Source of the DNA: Cavia porcellus
Lineage: Eukaryota > Chordata > Mammalia > Rodentia > Caviidae
Reading direction: 5' to 3'
Assembly: GCF_034190915.1 (NCBI RefSeq)
Contig: NW_026947485.1
Span: 131,208,337 to 131,272,336 of the forward strand
DNA length: 64,000 nt
How positions within the stretch are numbered: position 1 is the stretch's first letter; each line of letters starts with the position of its first letter. The notes under the pieces are model-generated. The model was not told the origin of the DNA and ran no database searches. It worked only from the letters and a program-made list of their open reading frames with translations. The position numbers and the translations under genes were made by a program. This document shows, piece by piece, positions 41,986-53,905 of this stretch.

Positions 41986-44900
41986 GAAGGAAAACCTAGA
42001 ATTATAATTAGTGTGCTGGGCACTTTTTCAGTTTCTGAGGGTAAGGAACTTCTCAGATCAGTATTTGAGAGGAAAAAAAGTCCTTTCGAAAGCACACTGA
42101 TATAATGTGGTTACTCCACAATTGGGGGCCTGCCAGCCTGAGGTCACCCACACCCAGATTTCATCTGTACCATGGAAGGTCCAAGGGTGACATTCTCAGT
42201 CATGCCACATTTGCTATACTAAGAAATTCTTGGAGGAAGTAGTCCAGTAAGAAGAAAAATAAATTTAGGGAATGTGATCAAACATATGAAATATTTTAAA
42301 GTGTGTTTTCCAATACAATTCTAGGGGATGCAGAAGCTGTTAACAATCTACAACTGAAATTCTACAAACCATCAGCATGGAAAAAGAGAGCAACAGCTGT
42401 GGGTGTGTTTCAAAACCAGCCTCAATATATACAAAGCACCATAATTAAGAAAGGATCCTTTCTTTCTTCCACCAGAAGCATAAAGATGCTCAACATCAGG
42501 AAAATCTCAGCAGATTTCAGTATGTTTATGGTCTTGAAAATAAACTAGTCAGTGGTGATTGGACTCTTGGTGGTCAGGTAACATAATCACAAACTAACTG
42601 CTCCTCCCTCTCTGAAGGCTGGTGACCTTACAAAGTAGACAGTGCTGCCTTCAGTGGAAGATGGAAAATCTTAGCTTTGAATAAACACAGAGATGGTTTA
42701 TTTTTGTCTTATGGTTGTATCCTCTAGAAACAGATACTGAGAATTGGGGGCAATTTTTAAGGCATATGCTCCAGAAAACATTAGCAAGGACAGGGGTAAA
42801 GAAGGGGAAAGCTGAGCAGGGATGTGATTTCAAGTGAAGCTTAGCCTTGACCTCCTCTAGGGGGTTTGCATTCTGAGTTACCAGCAAGGGTGTTTGATCT
42901 GGAGCCACAAGCTGGCCTTTTTATGCGGTTGTCAGGGTGTTTATAGTGGTGATGGGGCTGGGGTTCCCAAGCATGAGATGAGACCTGTCAGCCATGAGCA
43001 ATCCTGGAGAAAATTCTTAGGGAGCCATTCGAAATGATTGTCACAGAAACTGAAAAATTAGTGTGTTAGATCATGGGATGGGTTGGCTGCAGTACACACT
43101 AGATTCTTCTGTCCTGAATCATAGATTGCAATGGAGTTTTAAATTTCTGAATCAAAATTGTATTTTACACTTAAAATGATGGTTGGATTTTTTTTCATAG
43201 ATTAAGAGTGTTCTGAAAAAGCATTGAGATTGCTTGCATTTAATACAAGAGCAAAGAAAAATGTCCTCTAAAAGGACAGCAGAGGTCAGAAAACAAACAC
43301 AAAATGAGTTTATATGATTACATTTCATGAGTCTCGAATGCTCAATATATCACTTGTGTGTACACAAACAAGCATCATGTACATATGCATATATATGTCA
43401 TACTTCATGTTATACACATGTATAAATGCATACATGCATATACATGTATGTACATTTCATGTACTACCTCATATCCTATAGCTCAGGGAGAATTATATTC
43501 TTATAATGTCCTAGTAAATAGCCATTATTATTGTATAGATACTTATATTGTACAATTATAATTACTGTAAGAAAGTTATACATGAGACTCATATTTCCTT
43601 GTCAGCATTGTACTTTTCTGAATTAGAGAAAGTTGAAGAGAGGGCATTTCTTTCTTGCCAAAGATCTGGAAACATTTTGTCCCTGGAGTGGACTTTTAGC
43701 CAAATGAGGATCTCCATAGGAATGGAAGAAATCACACACTCTATTCCAGGAGCCTATGATTGCCAGGTCACATTGCTTTACTTTGGAGTTTTACCACTTC
43801 ATCGTGGGTCAGTCCAAAAGTCTGAGACCCACTACAGTGCTGCACATTGCTGAGCATCAACAGGAAAATGTGTCCCCTTGTGTCATTGCCAGCTAAGATC
43901 AGAAGATGCAACGTTTGCACCCCTTGCACCTCACATTTTGTGCCAAACCAGGACTTCACTGCAAGAAGACATCCCCCTGCCAATTTTCCTTTATTAAAAA
44001 GATATTCTTTTCCATGCCCAAGAATAACATTATGGAAAAGGATAACCATTTAGTTGTGTTTGACCACAGACCTAAGAAATTTAACAGGATCCCACAGAAT
44101 TCCAAACTTAATTTTTAATTCACAAGCTGTAGATGCAAAGCACATCAATGACCATGGCAAGAATTTAAAATGGCTATATTCTTTAGAAGGTTTTACACTT
44201 TCACCAGAGAAGCAAGTGTATGAACATTACGATCATTTTCATATAGCACAACTATATGAAAATGCATTACATCTTGAGTAATAAAATACTCTTCTTTGGA
44301 AGTGAAAGCTGAGTGGGCTAGTAATGACTTGGTGTTTCATGTTGCTGCACAGAAAGGCACTTAGCATGTGTTCTCACAGCCAGCATTCGGGGTTCTGTCA
44401 AGCCCAGTGGTCCTACATACACTCAGCACCCCCTCCTTTTACAGTGCAGACAGTCCGGGCAGCATGCAGGGTCTCGGGGAGCACACTGCTTCATTGTTTT
44501 AAAGCACATCTTTAGTGCCAGACAACAGGCGAACACTAATGAAGTTCCAGGTAGAGGCATGTTTATTTGTTTTCTGTGGTTCAGAAACTGTTTCGGTTTG
44601 CCTGAATGAGACACTGTGTAAAGCAATTTCCTTTTTCTTCGCATGGTCCCTTGAAATGGTAAATGATTACAGTCATCAGGGCTATTGGTACCCTAATGAA
44701 TGAGAGGTGATCTCATGTTATTAAAAGCAATGTACAAAAAAAAAAGATTTTCTAAATTAACATAAAATCTATTTTATGGAATTCAAGGTTGAGCATTTTT
44801 GTCACTCTTTGGTTGTCCCTCTTTTCCCCTTGTCACCTGCCACTTTGTGCTCTGCTCTTTTATTTTGAATTTAACACTTTAATGATGAGTCATCTTTGGA

Positions 44901-45065
44901 TAAAGTTCTGCCTTTGGTCTACATCATTGCTCTGGAGAGCTCATGAGTAAGAAGCAAATGAAATAGAGTTCACAAACAAATCGGAATGGGGTTGCTGAAA
45001 ACGTCTGTGCTGACAGGTGAGTTTCTTGTACAGAGAGAGACATAGAATATATATTAAACTACAAA
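41986..45065. other. No feature recognised (unique DNA)
   Basis: About 3 kb. An AT-rich TACATGTA-type patch lies at 43,360-43,460. Plus-strand open frames at 43,548-44,281 are short, overlapping and unrecognised; they are the densest cluster of small frames here but have no supporting features. A consensus AP-1 site (GATGAGTCATC) lies at 44,884-44,894. Confidence 0.45.
43360..43460. repeat. Degenerate (ATACATGTATGC)n AT-rich repeat
   Basis: Recurrent ACATATGCATATATATG, TACACATGTATAAATGC, ATACATGCATATACATG and TATGTACATTTCATG words. Imperfect tandem, purine/pyrimidine alternating. Confidence 0.7.
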
Positions 45066-45069
45066 TGGG

Positions 45070-45265
45070 ACAGTCTGGATTCTGGCTCTTGTTTTAACAC
45101 CTATATAACTTAGGACAAGGCTCACTGCCACGCAAAGCCTCAGTTAGCGCTCATGTCAAATGATGAAATCACTTACCAGCTTTGTCTACTTACTCCAACG
45201 AATTATGAAGTGTCAAGTGAGATAGCGCATGTAAAAACATAGCACGAGCTGCAGAGCACTTTAGT
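45070..45265 (+). mobile_element. MIR SINE
   Basis: Sense layout: CAGTCTGGATTCTGGCTCTT, ATATAACTTAGGACAAGGCT, GCAAAGCCTCAGTTAGCGCT, TCAAATGATGAAATCACTTA, GAATTATGAAGTGTCAAGTG, AGATAGCGCATGTAAAAACA. Full-length-like. Confidence 0.8.
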
Positions 45266-46029
45266 TATATAACAAACCAATAGGACAGAACACATGTTAA
45301 AGCTAGAGACTGGATTGTTCTTAACTTTTTCCCATCTTGTTGATTCCTGATGCCACAAACCTCCTGCTATCTCAGTCTCCACTCTTATTCTACCTGGCCT
45401 CTAGACTTATCCTTCAAAATCTCTTCAGTCTGTTCTTTACTTTGAAGGCAGGCGAGTTTTCTGAATTGCATTTTACCAGGGAAATATCTTCATAAGTCTT
45501 ATGAGCCACTGGGGCCCCCTGTAGCATTTTAAAATACTAAAAAACTACTTGCCAATTGTAAAGGGCTGCGATGTTAATGTAATCCAGATGTTGACTGAGA
45601 CCTCTCTTTCTCTTGAGAGTTTGAGATCTTAAGAGAAATTGATTCTACTTCCCAAGTTCTATAGTTTGTCAGTCAAAATAAATCATGCAATTTTTGAAAG
45701 TATACTTCCTTGTGATTGCTATATTAAACTGCACTTTTGTTATTGTTGTATATAACAGAAAGTTTAAACTATCAAGTAAAAAACTAAATATGCTGACTTA
45801 TTTAACTGAAAAATTCAGAAGATGTATGGTTTCAGGCAGGACTCTACTCACTGTCTCAAATTATATCAACAGGTTTTTTTTCCAGACTTTTCCACTGCTT
45901 TCTTTTGTGTTGTCTTTATGCTTAATCTCTCCATTTGGTGGACATGCTTATGAAAGCAGCCTGAATGAACTGAGGTTAATTAGCAGCTAATTACTACTAA
46001 GTAGTAAAAAATGTAAATGGTTTAAACAA
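45266..46029. other. No feature recognised
   Basis: Unique-looking sequence. The open frame 45,685-45,990 (plus) has hydrophobic stretches but no recognised family. Confidence 0.5.
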
Positions 46030-46570
46030 GTTAGTTCATGTCTCTCTTACATTTTGGTTCCGGTAATAATTCAGGGCTGATAAGACAATTTTGTTTCATA
46101 AAGTCTTCAACTATTGATCCTTACAATTTTCTACAGTAGTGTCTTGGAAGTGAGGATATTATTGATGGTACATTTGAAGCTCTAGTCATGATATCCCTGT
46201 TCCAAGCAGCAGGAAGTCACAAGGGGAAAATAGTGGGTACAAAACAAATCTCTTAAAAATTTTTTGAAGGCTCTTATATGCCATTGAAGGGGCCATATGT
46301 AAGTGCGACAAAGGCTGAGAAATGCAGGCATTTATTCTATATGTTATAATTCTGTCTGTCCAGTTAAAACTTCATCACTGTCCTTGCTGGAACGGCCTGC
46401 TCATGAGTTCATCCCTGTGGTAGTGATGGGGAAATGATGAGGAATAGGGACCAGGCCAGCCATATGCAAACCACCTGGGATGGGTTATTTCATGAGAATA
46501 GCTTTGTAGCAGGAGAGTATCTAACATCAGTCAAAGGAGGGAGGGATGCTGTATGGCTACAAAGAACAGA
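46030..46570. repeat. Old mammalian repeat, family not assigned
   Basis: TTTGGTTCCGGTAATAATTC, TATCCCTGTTCCAAGCAGCA, GGAAGTCACAAGGGGAAAAT, CTCTTATATGCCATTGAAGG, CAAAGGAGGGAGGGATGCTG occur in an order I associate with the same unnamed ancient repeat as at 16,930-17,240. Low certainty. Confidence 0.35.
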
Positions 46571-47126
46571 TGTTTGTAGAGCTTCTCTGTCTCCTGCTTT
46601 AACATCAGAATATTATATTTTATCCTATATCGGCTGTGGGGCAGAATTCAACTTGTTCACTCAAACAATGTGAAAACAAAGTACCTCCACTACAATTTAT
46701 GTACAAAATGGCTGAGTAATAGTTCATCATGTATGCCCAAATATGACCAAAACCTTAATAATAGGTACCTATGAGATACAAATGTTGTATTAATGTAACA
46801 ACTCCTTGACACTGTATAGCACATAATCAAAATGACCTAAACAACAACATCCCTAAATGCTGTCACTAGAAATTTTATCCAAATCACAATCACTCATTGG
46901 TATAATAATAGAAAGGTTTTAATTTTTTACGACTATTTGCAGGTAAATATTCATAGTCACTACAACCTAACCCGACACTGTGTGTGAATAAGAAAGCATG
47001 ATCATTAGTTTATATAATAGAATAGAATTATTTTTCCACTGTTTGGACATAAACTAAGGTGGTAATGAACTTTTGGATCCAACTACTGTAAATTCTGGTT
47101 AACATAAAGTGAATAAAATGTGTCAT
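46571..47126. other. No feature recognised
   Basis: AT-rich unique sequence up to the SINE target site at 47,127-47,143. Confidence 0.5.
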
Positions 47127-47143
47127 AAAAATACTTATCTATT

Positions 47144-47229
47144 GGGGCTGGGGATTTAGCTCAGCGGCATAAGTGCCTGCCTTGCAAGCAGGCAGTCGTG
47201 AGTTCGATCCTTGGTACTGATAAAAAAAA
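47144..47229 (+). mobile_element. ID-type SINE with 17-bp target duplication
   Basis: GGGGCTGGGGATTTAGCTCA (A box), GCGGCATAAGTGCCTGCC, TTGCAAGCAGGCAGTCGTGA, GTTCGATCC (B box), TTGGTACTGA, then an A-tail. Flanked by AAAAATACTTATCTATT at 47,127-47,143 and 47,230-47,246, a perfect 17-bp duplication. It differs from the copy at 55,802 by only four positions in about 82, all transitions, so it belongs to a recently active subfamily. Confidence 0.96.
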
Positions 47230-47349
47230 AAAAATACTTATCTATTAATGACTAGCAGTGAGGAAACCCAACCCTTTAACTGTGAGTTATAATTATACCT
47301 CAGGATTAATTATTAACTATACTCTTCCAAAAATTGCTAAATTATCAAT

Positions 47350-47485
47350 TTAGTGCTTTTCAACAATGGCTATGCCTTCGAATCACCTGAGAGTTTGTAA
47401 GAAAAAGATTAATTCCAAAGTCTGATTATCAAGCAATTAAATAAAAATACCTAGGTATTGGGGACTGGAGTTCCGTTTTGTAAAC
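47350..47485 (+). mobile_element. MER5-like hAT MITE, diverged
   Basis: AGTGCTTTTCAACAATGGC, CTTCGAATCACCTGAGAG, TTTGTAAGAAAAAGATTAA, then TTGGGGACTGGAG. The first third tracks a MER5 5' part; the rest is weak. Confidence 0.5.
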
Positions 47486-49285
47486 ATAGATTTATCATTT
47501 TGGCCTCCACAAACAACTAAAATTAACATCGACTGAAGTATGTGTGGGCTGACTTGTCTTTGCTGCATAATATTTGTCCCTAAAGCAGCATGATAGACTT
47601 CATAAAGAGTTAAGTATAAAGTGGTTCTTTGCTTTATATCCAATCACATTCAGCCCTCTCAGTTGTCAGGAAGCAGAGGAACCTCGCTTGCGTGAGGGAT
47701 CAAAACTCCCTGCCCTGGCCCCCTCCCTGATGCTTTCACTGGGAGGGCTTATTGTGTTGCTTGAGCCCTGTGGTTCATCTTTACTGATGAGCAGTCTCAG
47801 TATCATCTCTCACTTACCTCAGCTAAAGCTCAAAACAGCACACACAGCTTAGCAACTGGAAGGAATGGCTTCCACCCGGTCCCATTCCAGGACACTCAGA
47901 GCCTCCTATTAGTTTCAAAATTCACACACAGTTCTGGCAGAGCCCCAGAATAGTCAGATGCCAAGAAAGTATATCTCACTTGTAAGTGTCATCAATCCAC
48001 CCATGAAACTGTGTTTTTTTTTTTTTTTTTTTTTTTGAAACTGTGTTTTTTAAACTTGGTTCCTTTCTGGAATGACTTCATGAACTTTTAGTAACTGAAG
48101 GTAGGCTCAGGAAGGATTTATTTTCCTGGCCAGCATTCTCATTGGGAAGAACCTGTCTGATTCCCTTCACCTGCTTCCCCTCAGCTGTGGGTTCGCAGGA
48201 GCCTCAGTGCTTCAGCCATAGGACTGTGTCTAGGGTGAGATTATTTGTGCACCAGCTTGGAGGCAGCATTAGCACCGGACACTGGGAGGATCAGGAGAGT
48301 CCAGAGGGGTCATGTGCTGCAAAGGCTTGCTATGGATTCATAAAACCATGTCTCCCCAAGGTGAAAAGAAAAGGAAAGGAAAGAAGGAGCAAAGGGGGAA
48401 GAAAAGAAAGCATAGTATACTTACAAAAACTGTTTTAGGTGAAGGATCAAGGAAGGATAATTTTGATCTATTGATTACCACCAAGGGCTGAATAACTACT
48501 GAGAGGACCCTTACATTCTTTCTCATTCTAATCTGAAGTTAAGTCCTGGGGGGTTTTCAGACACCTCCAAAGTGTCATGGCTGCTCAAATGCCAATGATC
48601 AGTCCTCTAGATGCACTCATAGGCAGAACTCCTAGGCTACAAACCCCTGCAGCTGAGTTCATGAATTCCCTGGTGGAGGGTGACTGTGAGATCCCCAGGG
48701 GCTGCCTCCAAGGAGCCAGGATCAGGGCAGTATGGGGGATGGAAAGAATCTGAGCTTTGGAGCCTGACAGATCTATATCTTCTATGTCATACATGGACAA
48801 ACAGAAAATGCCTAATATTGGCTAAAAAGAGGTCAGTGAATGACATCTGTCTGATGAACTAATTATATAGAGTAAAGAGAAAATAACACGAGAGAAATCA
48901 TAAGCACAAAGTTGGTGAGGAGACAAGGAGTACCTTCCTAGGTCATTTATACAGGACTGTGGTTAAAGAGAAAAAGCTGAGAAAGTTGACAACTAAAATT
49001 TTAGAGGACATGAATTTATTTCTTTTTGCTCTTGCATGAGTCTTCATGCAAAGTGAAATCAACTAATTTTCATGACAACACATCTTTGACTACCCATAGT
49101 CCAGTCTCTTTGGGCAAGTCAGAGAGGTCATACTAGAAGGGACCTTCGGTAAGTGACATTTCTGGTTGCTGTACCTCCAGTTAACTGTTTAAGCTGCACA
49201 GATAATTTGATATTTTGAGCTCTGTGTGTTTTTTATCCATAAAGAAGGTGAGAAATACCTGCCTTCCTTTTCTGAGGTTTTTTTG
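47486..49285. other. No feature recognised (unique DNA)
   Basis: About 1.8 kb with mixed-strand short frames only (47,437-48,862). Contains the poly(T) tract at 48,014. Confidence 0.5.
48005..48051. repeat. Poly(T)23 bounded by a 15-bp direct repeat
   Basis: GAAACTGTGTTTTTT (48,005-48,019) and the same 15 bases (48,037-48,051) bracket a run of 23 T in total (48,014-48,036). The simplest reading is an A-tail-only retro-insertion on the minus strand with its target-site duplication. Confidence 0.85.
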
Positions 49286-49289
49286 CTTA

Positions 49290-49346
49290 TTTGTTTTGCT
49301 TGTGCATGCTAAGCAACGGCTTTACCACTGAGAGACACCCCCAGCC
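49290..49346 (-). mobile_element. ID-type SINE fragment
   Basis: Minus strand: GGCTGGGGGTGTCTCTCAG, TGGTAAAGCCGTTGCTTAGC, ATGCACAAGC. Only the 5' half is left; the B box is absent. Confidence 0.7.
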
Positions 49347-49384
49347 TTCTCAAGGGGTTTTAAGGCTCAAACAAAATAGCATTT

Positions 49385-49600
49385 ATCCATTTACCTTCCA
49401 TTCTAAATACTTATTATGTACTATGCACCAAGCGCTATTTTCAGATGCTGGGCACAGAAAAATGAACAATGCAGACTAAGGTTTCTGCTTGTATATATCT
49501 TACATTTACCAATAGAAGATACACACTAAAATAAGCCAATAAAATAGTATGGCAAGTGTCAATAAGTGCTATGAAGAAAATACAGAGCTAAGAATAGAAT
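49385..49600. repeat. Ancient mammalian repeat, same type as at 19,780
   Basis: TACTTATTATGTACTATGCA, CCAAGCGCTATTTTCAGATG, CTGGGCACAGAAAAATGAAC, TAAGTGCTATGAAGAAAATA. Best preserved of the three copies. Confidence 0.55.
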
Positions 49601-52240
49601 TACTGAGAAAGCTTTATAAACTGTGAAGAACTATACAAATTTAAGATTTCACCCTCGGGCTTAATTAACAAGATTAAGCTCAAGGCATTTGGCACTGGAG
49701 GATATATTTGATTCTCTGAAACAAGAAGTCTTATCATTGTCATTCGTTTCAACATCAGCTATTTTTTAAAGGTGCCAGCTTCCTTCTTTTCTTAAGTCTT
49801 CACATGGGCATGAAGTCACTGCAGAAAGACACATCCCCTTTAAAATATAGCAGAGTAAAGTCAGTTTCAGAAAGTTAGGATTTGATTATCTTCTGAATCC
49901 TAATTCAAGTCTTCTCTTTCTTTGTCTGTGCAAAGTTCTGTTCGCAGTGCCTCTGCTTTCTGCTAGTCCTCCTTCTGTTAGTCCTCCTCCTCTTCCTCTT
50001 TTCCCTTTCCTCCTTGTATTTCTCCTCCTCCATCTCCTTTGTCCTCTTGTCCCTTAATTTCCATTCTAGAAAGTTGGGACAATCTTTTTTTGTGGGCTAC
50101 GTGTGCTTAGTGTTGTTGTTAGGCCTGATGTGGATGAAATCGTGTTATCCTTATAAGTGCTATGTATTAAATATTAATGTTTAATATCTAACACTTATAC
50201 TCAGCTTATATTATATAATTTCTTGATTACTGTTAAAAGCACGCTTTTCAAACATTTATGAATGTGCCTCTAAATGGAAGGCATACCACTGAATAGAAAG
50301 AAGAACAAATCACTCCATTTTCCCACAGGGGTGGACACAATTGAATTACCAGGTGAGGCTGAGAGGCCAGTTGGTGACTTTAATATGGAAACAGAGCATT
50401 CTCCCTCAACAGACTGAGTACCACCAACTTTAATGTGAAGGATGGCTAAGATCTAAGAGTTTCCCGTGGGTATTAAGGTGCCAATTCTTCAAAATCAAGG
50501 TAATGGAATTCAAATTAATTTAGATACTCATTCCACTAAACTGGGTCATTTAAAAATGCCGTTCCCCATGTTAACATTCAGTATGAACTAACAGTTCATT
50601 ATCTCTATTCTGAGGCTTTAAATACTCTCTAGGTAGCCTATGATTGCCATCAGGTAACAGACCTGTGGAAAAATTCCCCACACTCCTTTAGCAAAGGCAA
50701 CTTCTTATCTTTCTCTCAAACAACAAGAAAGTGTGGAGAGGTGGTACTGCAAACATCTCATTCAGACAAGGCTTCCTTCACATGCTCCTCGACTCAAAGA
50801 ACAAATATTAAAGGGATCTATAGAGGGTTTTACAAACGGACAAGCTCCCAAAGGGAAGGCCAGTATGTGGACGGTGTCATGACATGACAATGCTTTACTT
50901 TGCACTAGTAATTAATAACATTATCTTTAAATTGCACTTACAGCTTAACAAATTTGAAGAATTTACCCCTAGATTTGTTTCCCTGAAAATGTTTGATTTG
51001 TTCCAAGTGTAGAAGGTCATTGCCTTTTCATTTTTAAAAAATTGCCATCAAGGTTAGAAAGTAAGATAACATCAAGATTATAAAATGTGAAATCCAATTT
51101 AATAGTCTCAGTACGAGTTTAAAGGATTTTTAAAGTAACAGTCATTGACGTTTAACTGTGTTTAATGCATGCATTTTTAAAAAATTACTGACTTGATTAA
51201 TCTTTTGTAGCTTGTTAGAATAAATTGTATGTGACACAGACTCTAGAATAAATAATAACTTAATTAGGTACTTAATCATTTTTCCAAAGCATTATTTCTT
51301 TCTCAAGTCCTAATTTTCAAAAAAAAAAATTCATGACTTGTGTTGACAAGTAGATTTGTTTTCTGTTTTGTGTGTGAGCCATAATTTCTGTATAAAACTC
51401 AACTCTTTTGTTTAGTTAAGCATCATAGTCAAGTGGTCTATCCCATTTCCTTCTCTTACTTTTCCTTGTTTTTCTCTCCAGTTTTTCATAAGTTATGTAT
51501 TTGTGCACCTAAGATGTGCCAAACAACTCTTTTGACCTGAAAAATGAAAATATGCTACACAATTTGCTGGTGAAAGAAATTCTCTGAGGCACACTCTTTT
51601 CTCCCTGTGTCCTCCCAGTGTCTTGACCGGAGCCTCTATCAACCCTTACTCCAATCTCATAATTGAAAAGAAAAAGAAAACATTGTTCCAGCTCATTCTG
51701 GCTTGAAATAGGCCTTTGAGCGGTATTTACAAAGAGTCATTTCCATGACAATATTAAAATCCCTCAATTTCTATTCCATGTTAAAAGAGAAAAATTTCAC
51801 ATCCAAGTGACCCTTCAGATCTGTATTTTTCCAAGGTGTGAGATCGGTGTGGAATGAGGCCATAAAGAAAATGGTTGGCGAAAACTAATCAGCAGGCCCT
51901 GGCAGCTCTTCCCCAGGGTATTAGGAGGTGCTGTGTGGCCTCAGCCCTATTTACATGAGTCCTCTGTTGAATATAAGACCTGTCTGAAGCACTTTCACTG
52001 AGGAAATTGAAATCTTCTCTACTTCTATTCTAGATTCTGCTGAACATCCAGATGCATCTGATAACTTCACACTTACATAGGTAAAGGAACATTTCTAAAA
52101 CATTAAAAATTCATGTCACTGAAGAAATTGTGTAGTTAGCACCAATGCAGTTGTGTCTGCCACATTAAAACTGATAGAAAGCATCCTGCAAAGAGAATTT
52201 CAGTATGTTTTGCAACTCCAGAAACAGAAAACTCTTAAGA
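49601..52240. other. No feature recognised (unique DNA) with one CT-rich tract
   Basis: About 2.6 kb. A pyrimidine-rich tract at 49,965-50,055 (CCTCCTCCTCTTCCTC words). The interval 50,530-50,680 and 51,880-52,030 look unique, without repeats, and could be regulatory. No coding evidence. Confidence 0.5.
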
Positions 52241-52253
52241 AGGAGAGAGAGAG

Positions 52254-52312
<59 letters not shown>

Positions 52313-52329
52313 GAAAAAAGGAAGGAAGG
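52241..52329. repeat. (GA)n-(GAAA)n microsatellite
   Basis: GGAGAGAGAGAGAGAAAG then about 13 GAAA units, ending AAAAGGAAGGAAGG. Open frames on both strands are Lys/Glu/Arg or Phe/Leu/Ser artefacts. Confidence 0.95.
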
Positions 52330-53458
52330 GGTGACATTTTAAAATGCTAATTCTGCCTATTGCATTTTTTTTTAATAGTAAGGAAATACACTGAAATGAA
52401 ACATAAATATCTACACTTTTCAACACTTCTCTTTTTTTAAACTTCGGGGGAAATTTCAGATTTTGTAGGAAAGATTTTGACTCTGAAATTGTACAGCAAA
52501 TTTGACCCTCACAGCAGGAAAATTGTGAATACTAATGTTGTAAATTTCTTATATATCTTTCTATGCAAATATTTTGGAGGAAAAAAAAACACTACACAAG
52601 ATGAGAGACTGTTTTATTTCTCCCCACACTTGGAAAGCAGAAAGTACTGGAACACAAAGTATTATAATAATTGCATGATTATTTTTGTTTTCTCACCATT
52701 GCCAGGATGCTACTAGTGAGGTACAGAAATAATAAAAAGAAGTCATCTGAGAACTGAATTTTATCCACCACTTAAGTTTAAAAAGTATTTCTCTTAGCCT
52801 CTTCCTTTCCTCAGATTTGCCGAAAGCTATTTCAGAAAATTTCAGAGCAGCAACACAGCAGGATAGAATGAAGAGATAAAGTAGTAATTACAAAATTTGA
52901 ATTAGGTTAATATTCCAAAGCCAAATGTGCAAAAATAATAACCCGTACATCACTTTATAGCCTTAAAATACATTTTGTATGAATTATCTTATTTTCCAAA
53001 AGTCTGGGAAATGCTGGGCATGTGACCATGCTGCATGAACAAGTCAAGTATTGTATTTGAAGTCAGGAGGTGAAATTTTCTGGCTGAATTCATTTATGTG
53101 GCCTAAAGAGTTGAATTTGCGTGCTTGGTGTCGCTATTGAAAACATGGATGCCTTTGGCTAAGGAGCACAGATACCAAACCATCTCAGTGTTTTCCATCT
53201 AAATTTGTAACCAGAGAAAAATGTGGAAATGCGGTGAAAGAAAAAATCTCTGAGAAAGCAAAAGGCTGTGAGGTCTTCTGTCAGGCATGGTGGTCTGGTT
53301 AGTGAGCAAACCTTTTTCCTTATACTGTGCTGAACAATGTTTCTGTCCACAGCACACCACAATGTAAGGCATTTTTTATTCCAAGTGTCACGTTCCATCC
53401 TCCTCCTCCTATGGTATCCCTTTCTCAGTTTTGGAGCTTACATGATTTTTTAAAAATT
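52330..53458. other. No feature recognised
   Basis: Unique-looking DNA without named repeats or recognised coding frames. Confidence 0.5.
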
Positions 53459-53540
53459 ACATATATATATATTATACATATATGTATACATATATTTATA
53501 TTTAATAAAAATTACATATACATATTACATATATATATAT
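53459..53540. repeat. (AT)n/(ACATAT)n AT-rich repeat
   Basis: ATATATATATATTATACATA, TATGTATACATATATTTATA, then ACATATACATATTACATATA. Imperfect self-complementary tract. Confidence 0.85.
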
Positions 53541-53711
53541 GAAAATCTGAGAGCACAATGTATATTTGTTAGAGTTCAAAACTGTGTTCCATAATGTTTC
53601 TCCTTCTATGTTGTATATAAGACCTTCATATTGCAAATATTTTCCTCAAAGTATTTGTACTTGCCTTGTATTCAATGAAGGACACTATTTTCTTGGGGAC
53701 AATACTTCGTG

Positions 53712-53905
53712 AACACGAGCTATGGAGTCGGAAATTCTAATCCTGGGTTAGTATGGTTCTTAACTTTTCTGACCCATAGGTTTCTCATCTGAAAACTGGG
53801 AGTCATGGTGCACAACTGTCAGCTTTGTTAGGCTACAAATAAATGAGATGAAAAAATATATCTAGTGTTGTGGTAGGTGTGCAAATTATTACTGGTGCTA
53901 TTCCT
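53712..53905 (+). mobile_element. MIR SINE
   Basis: Sense layout: GAGCTATGGAGTCGGAAATT, CCATAGGTTTCTCATCTGAA, AACTGGGAGTCATGG, CAAATAAATGAGATGAAAAA, TATTACTGGTGCTATTCC. Diverged but ordered. Confidence 0.75.

Noticed and set aside
47144..47229. Functional tRNA gene
   Set aside because: A and B boxes are tRNA-like, but the block has a 3' A-tail and a perfect target-site duplication and cannot fold as a full tRNA, so it is an ID SINE. The same applies to the other ID copies.
52153..52426. Lys/Glu/Arg-rich or Phe/Leu/Ser-rich proteins
   Set aside because: Both strands of the (GAAA)n repeat give them; these are low-complexity artefacts.
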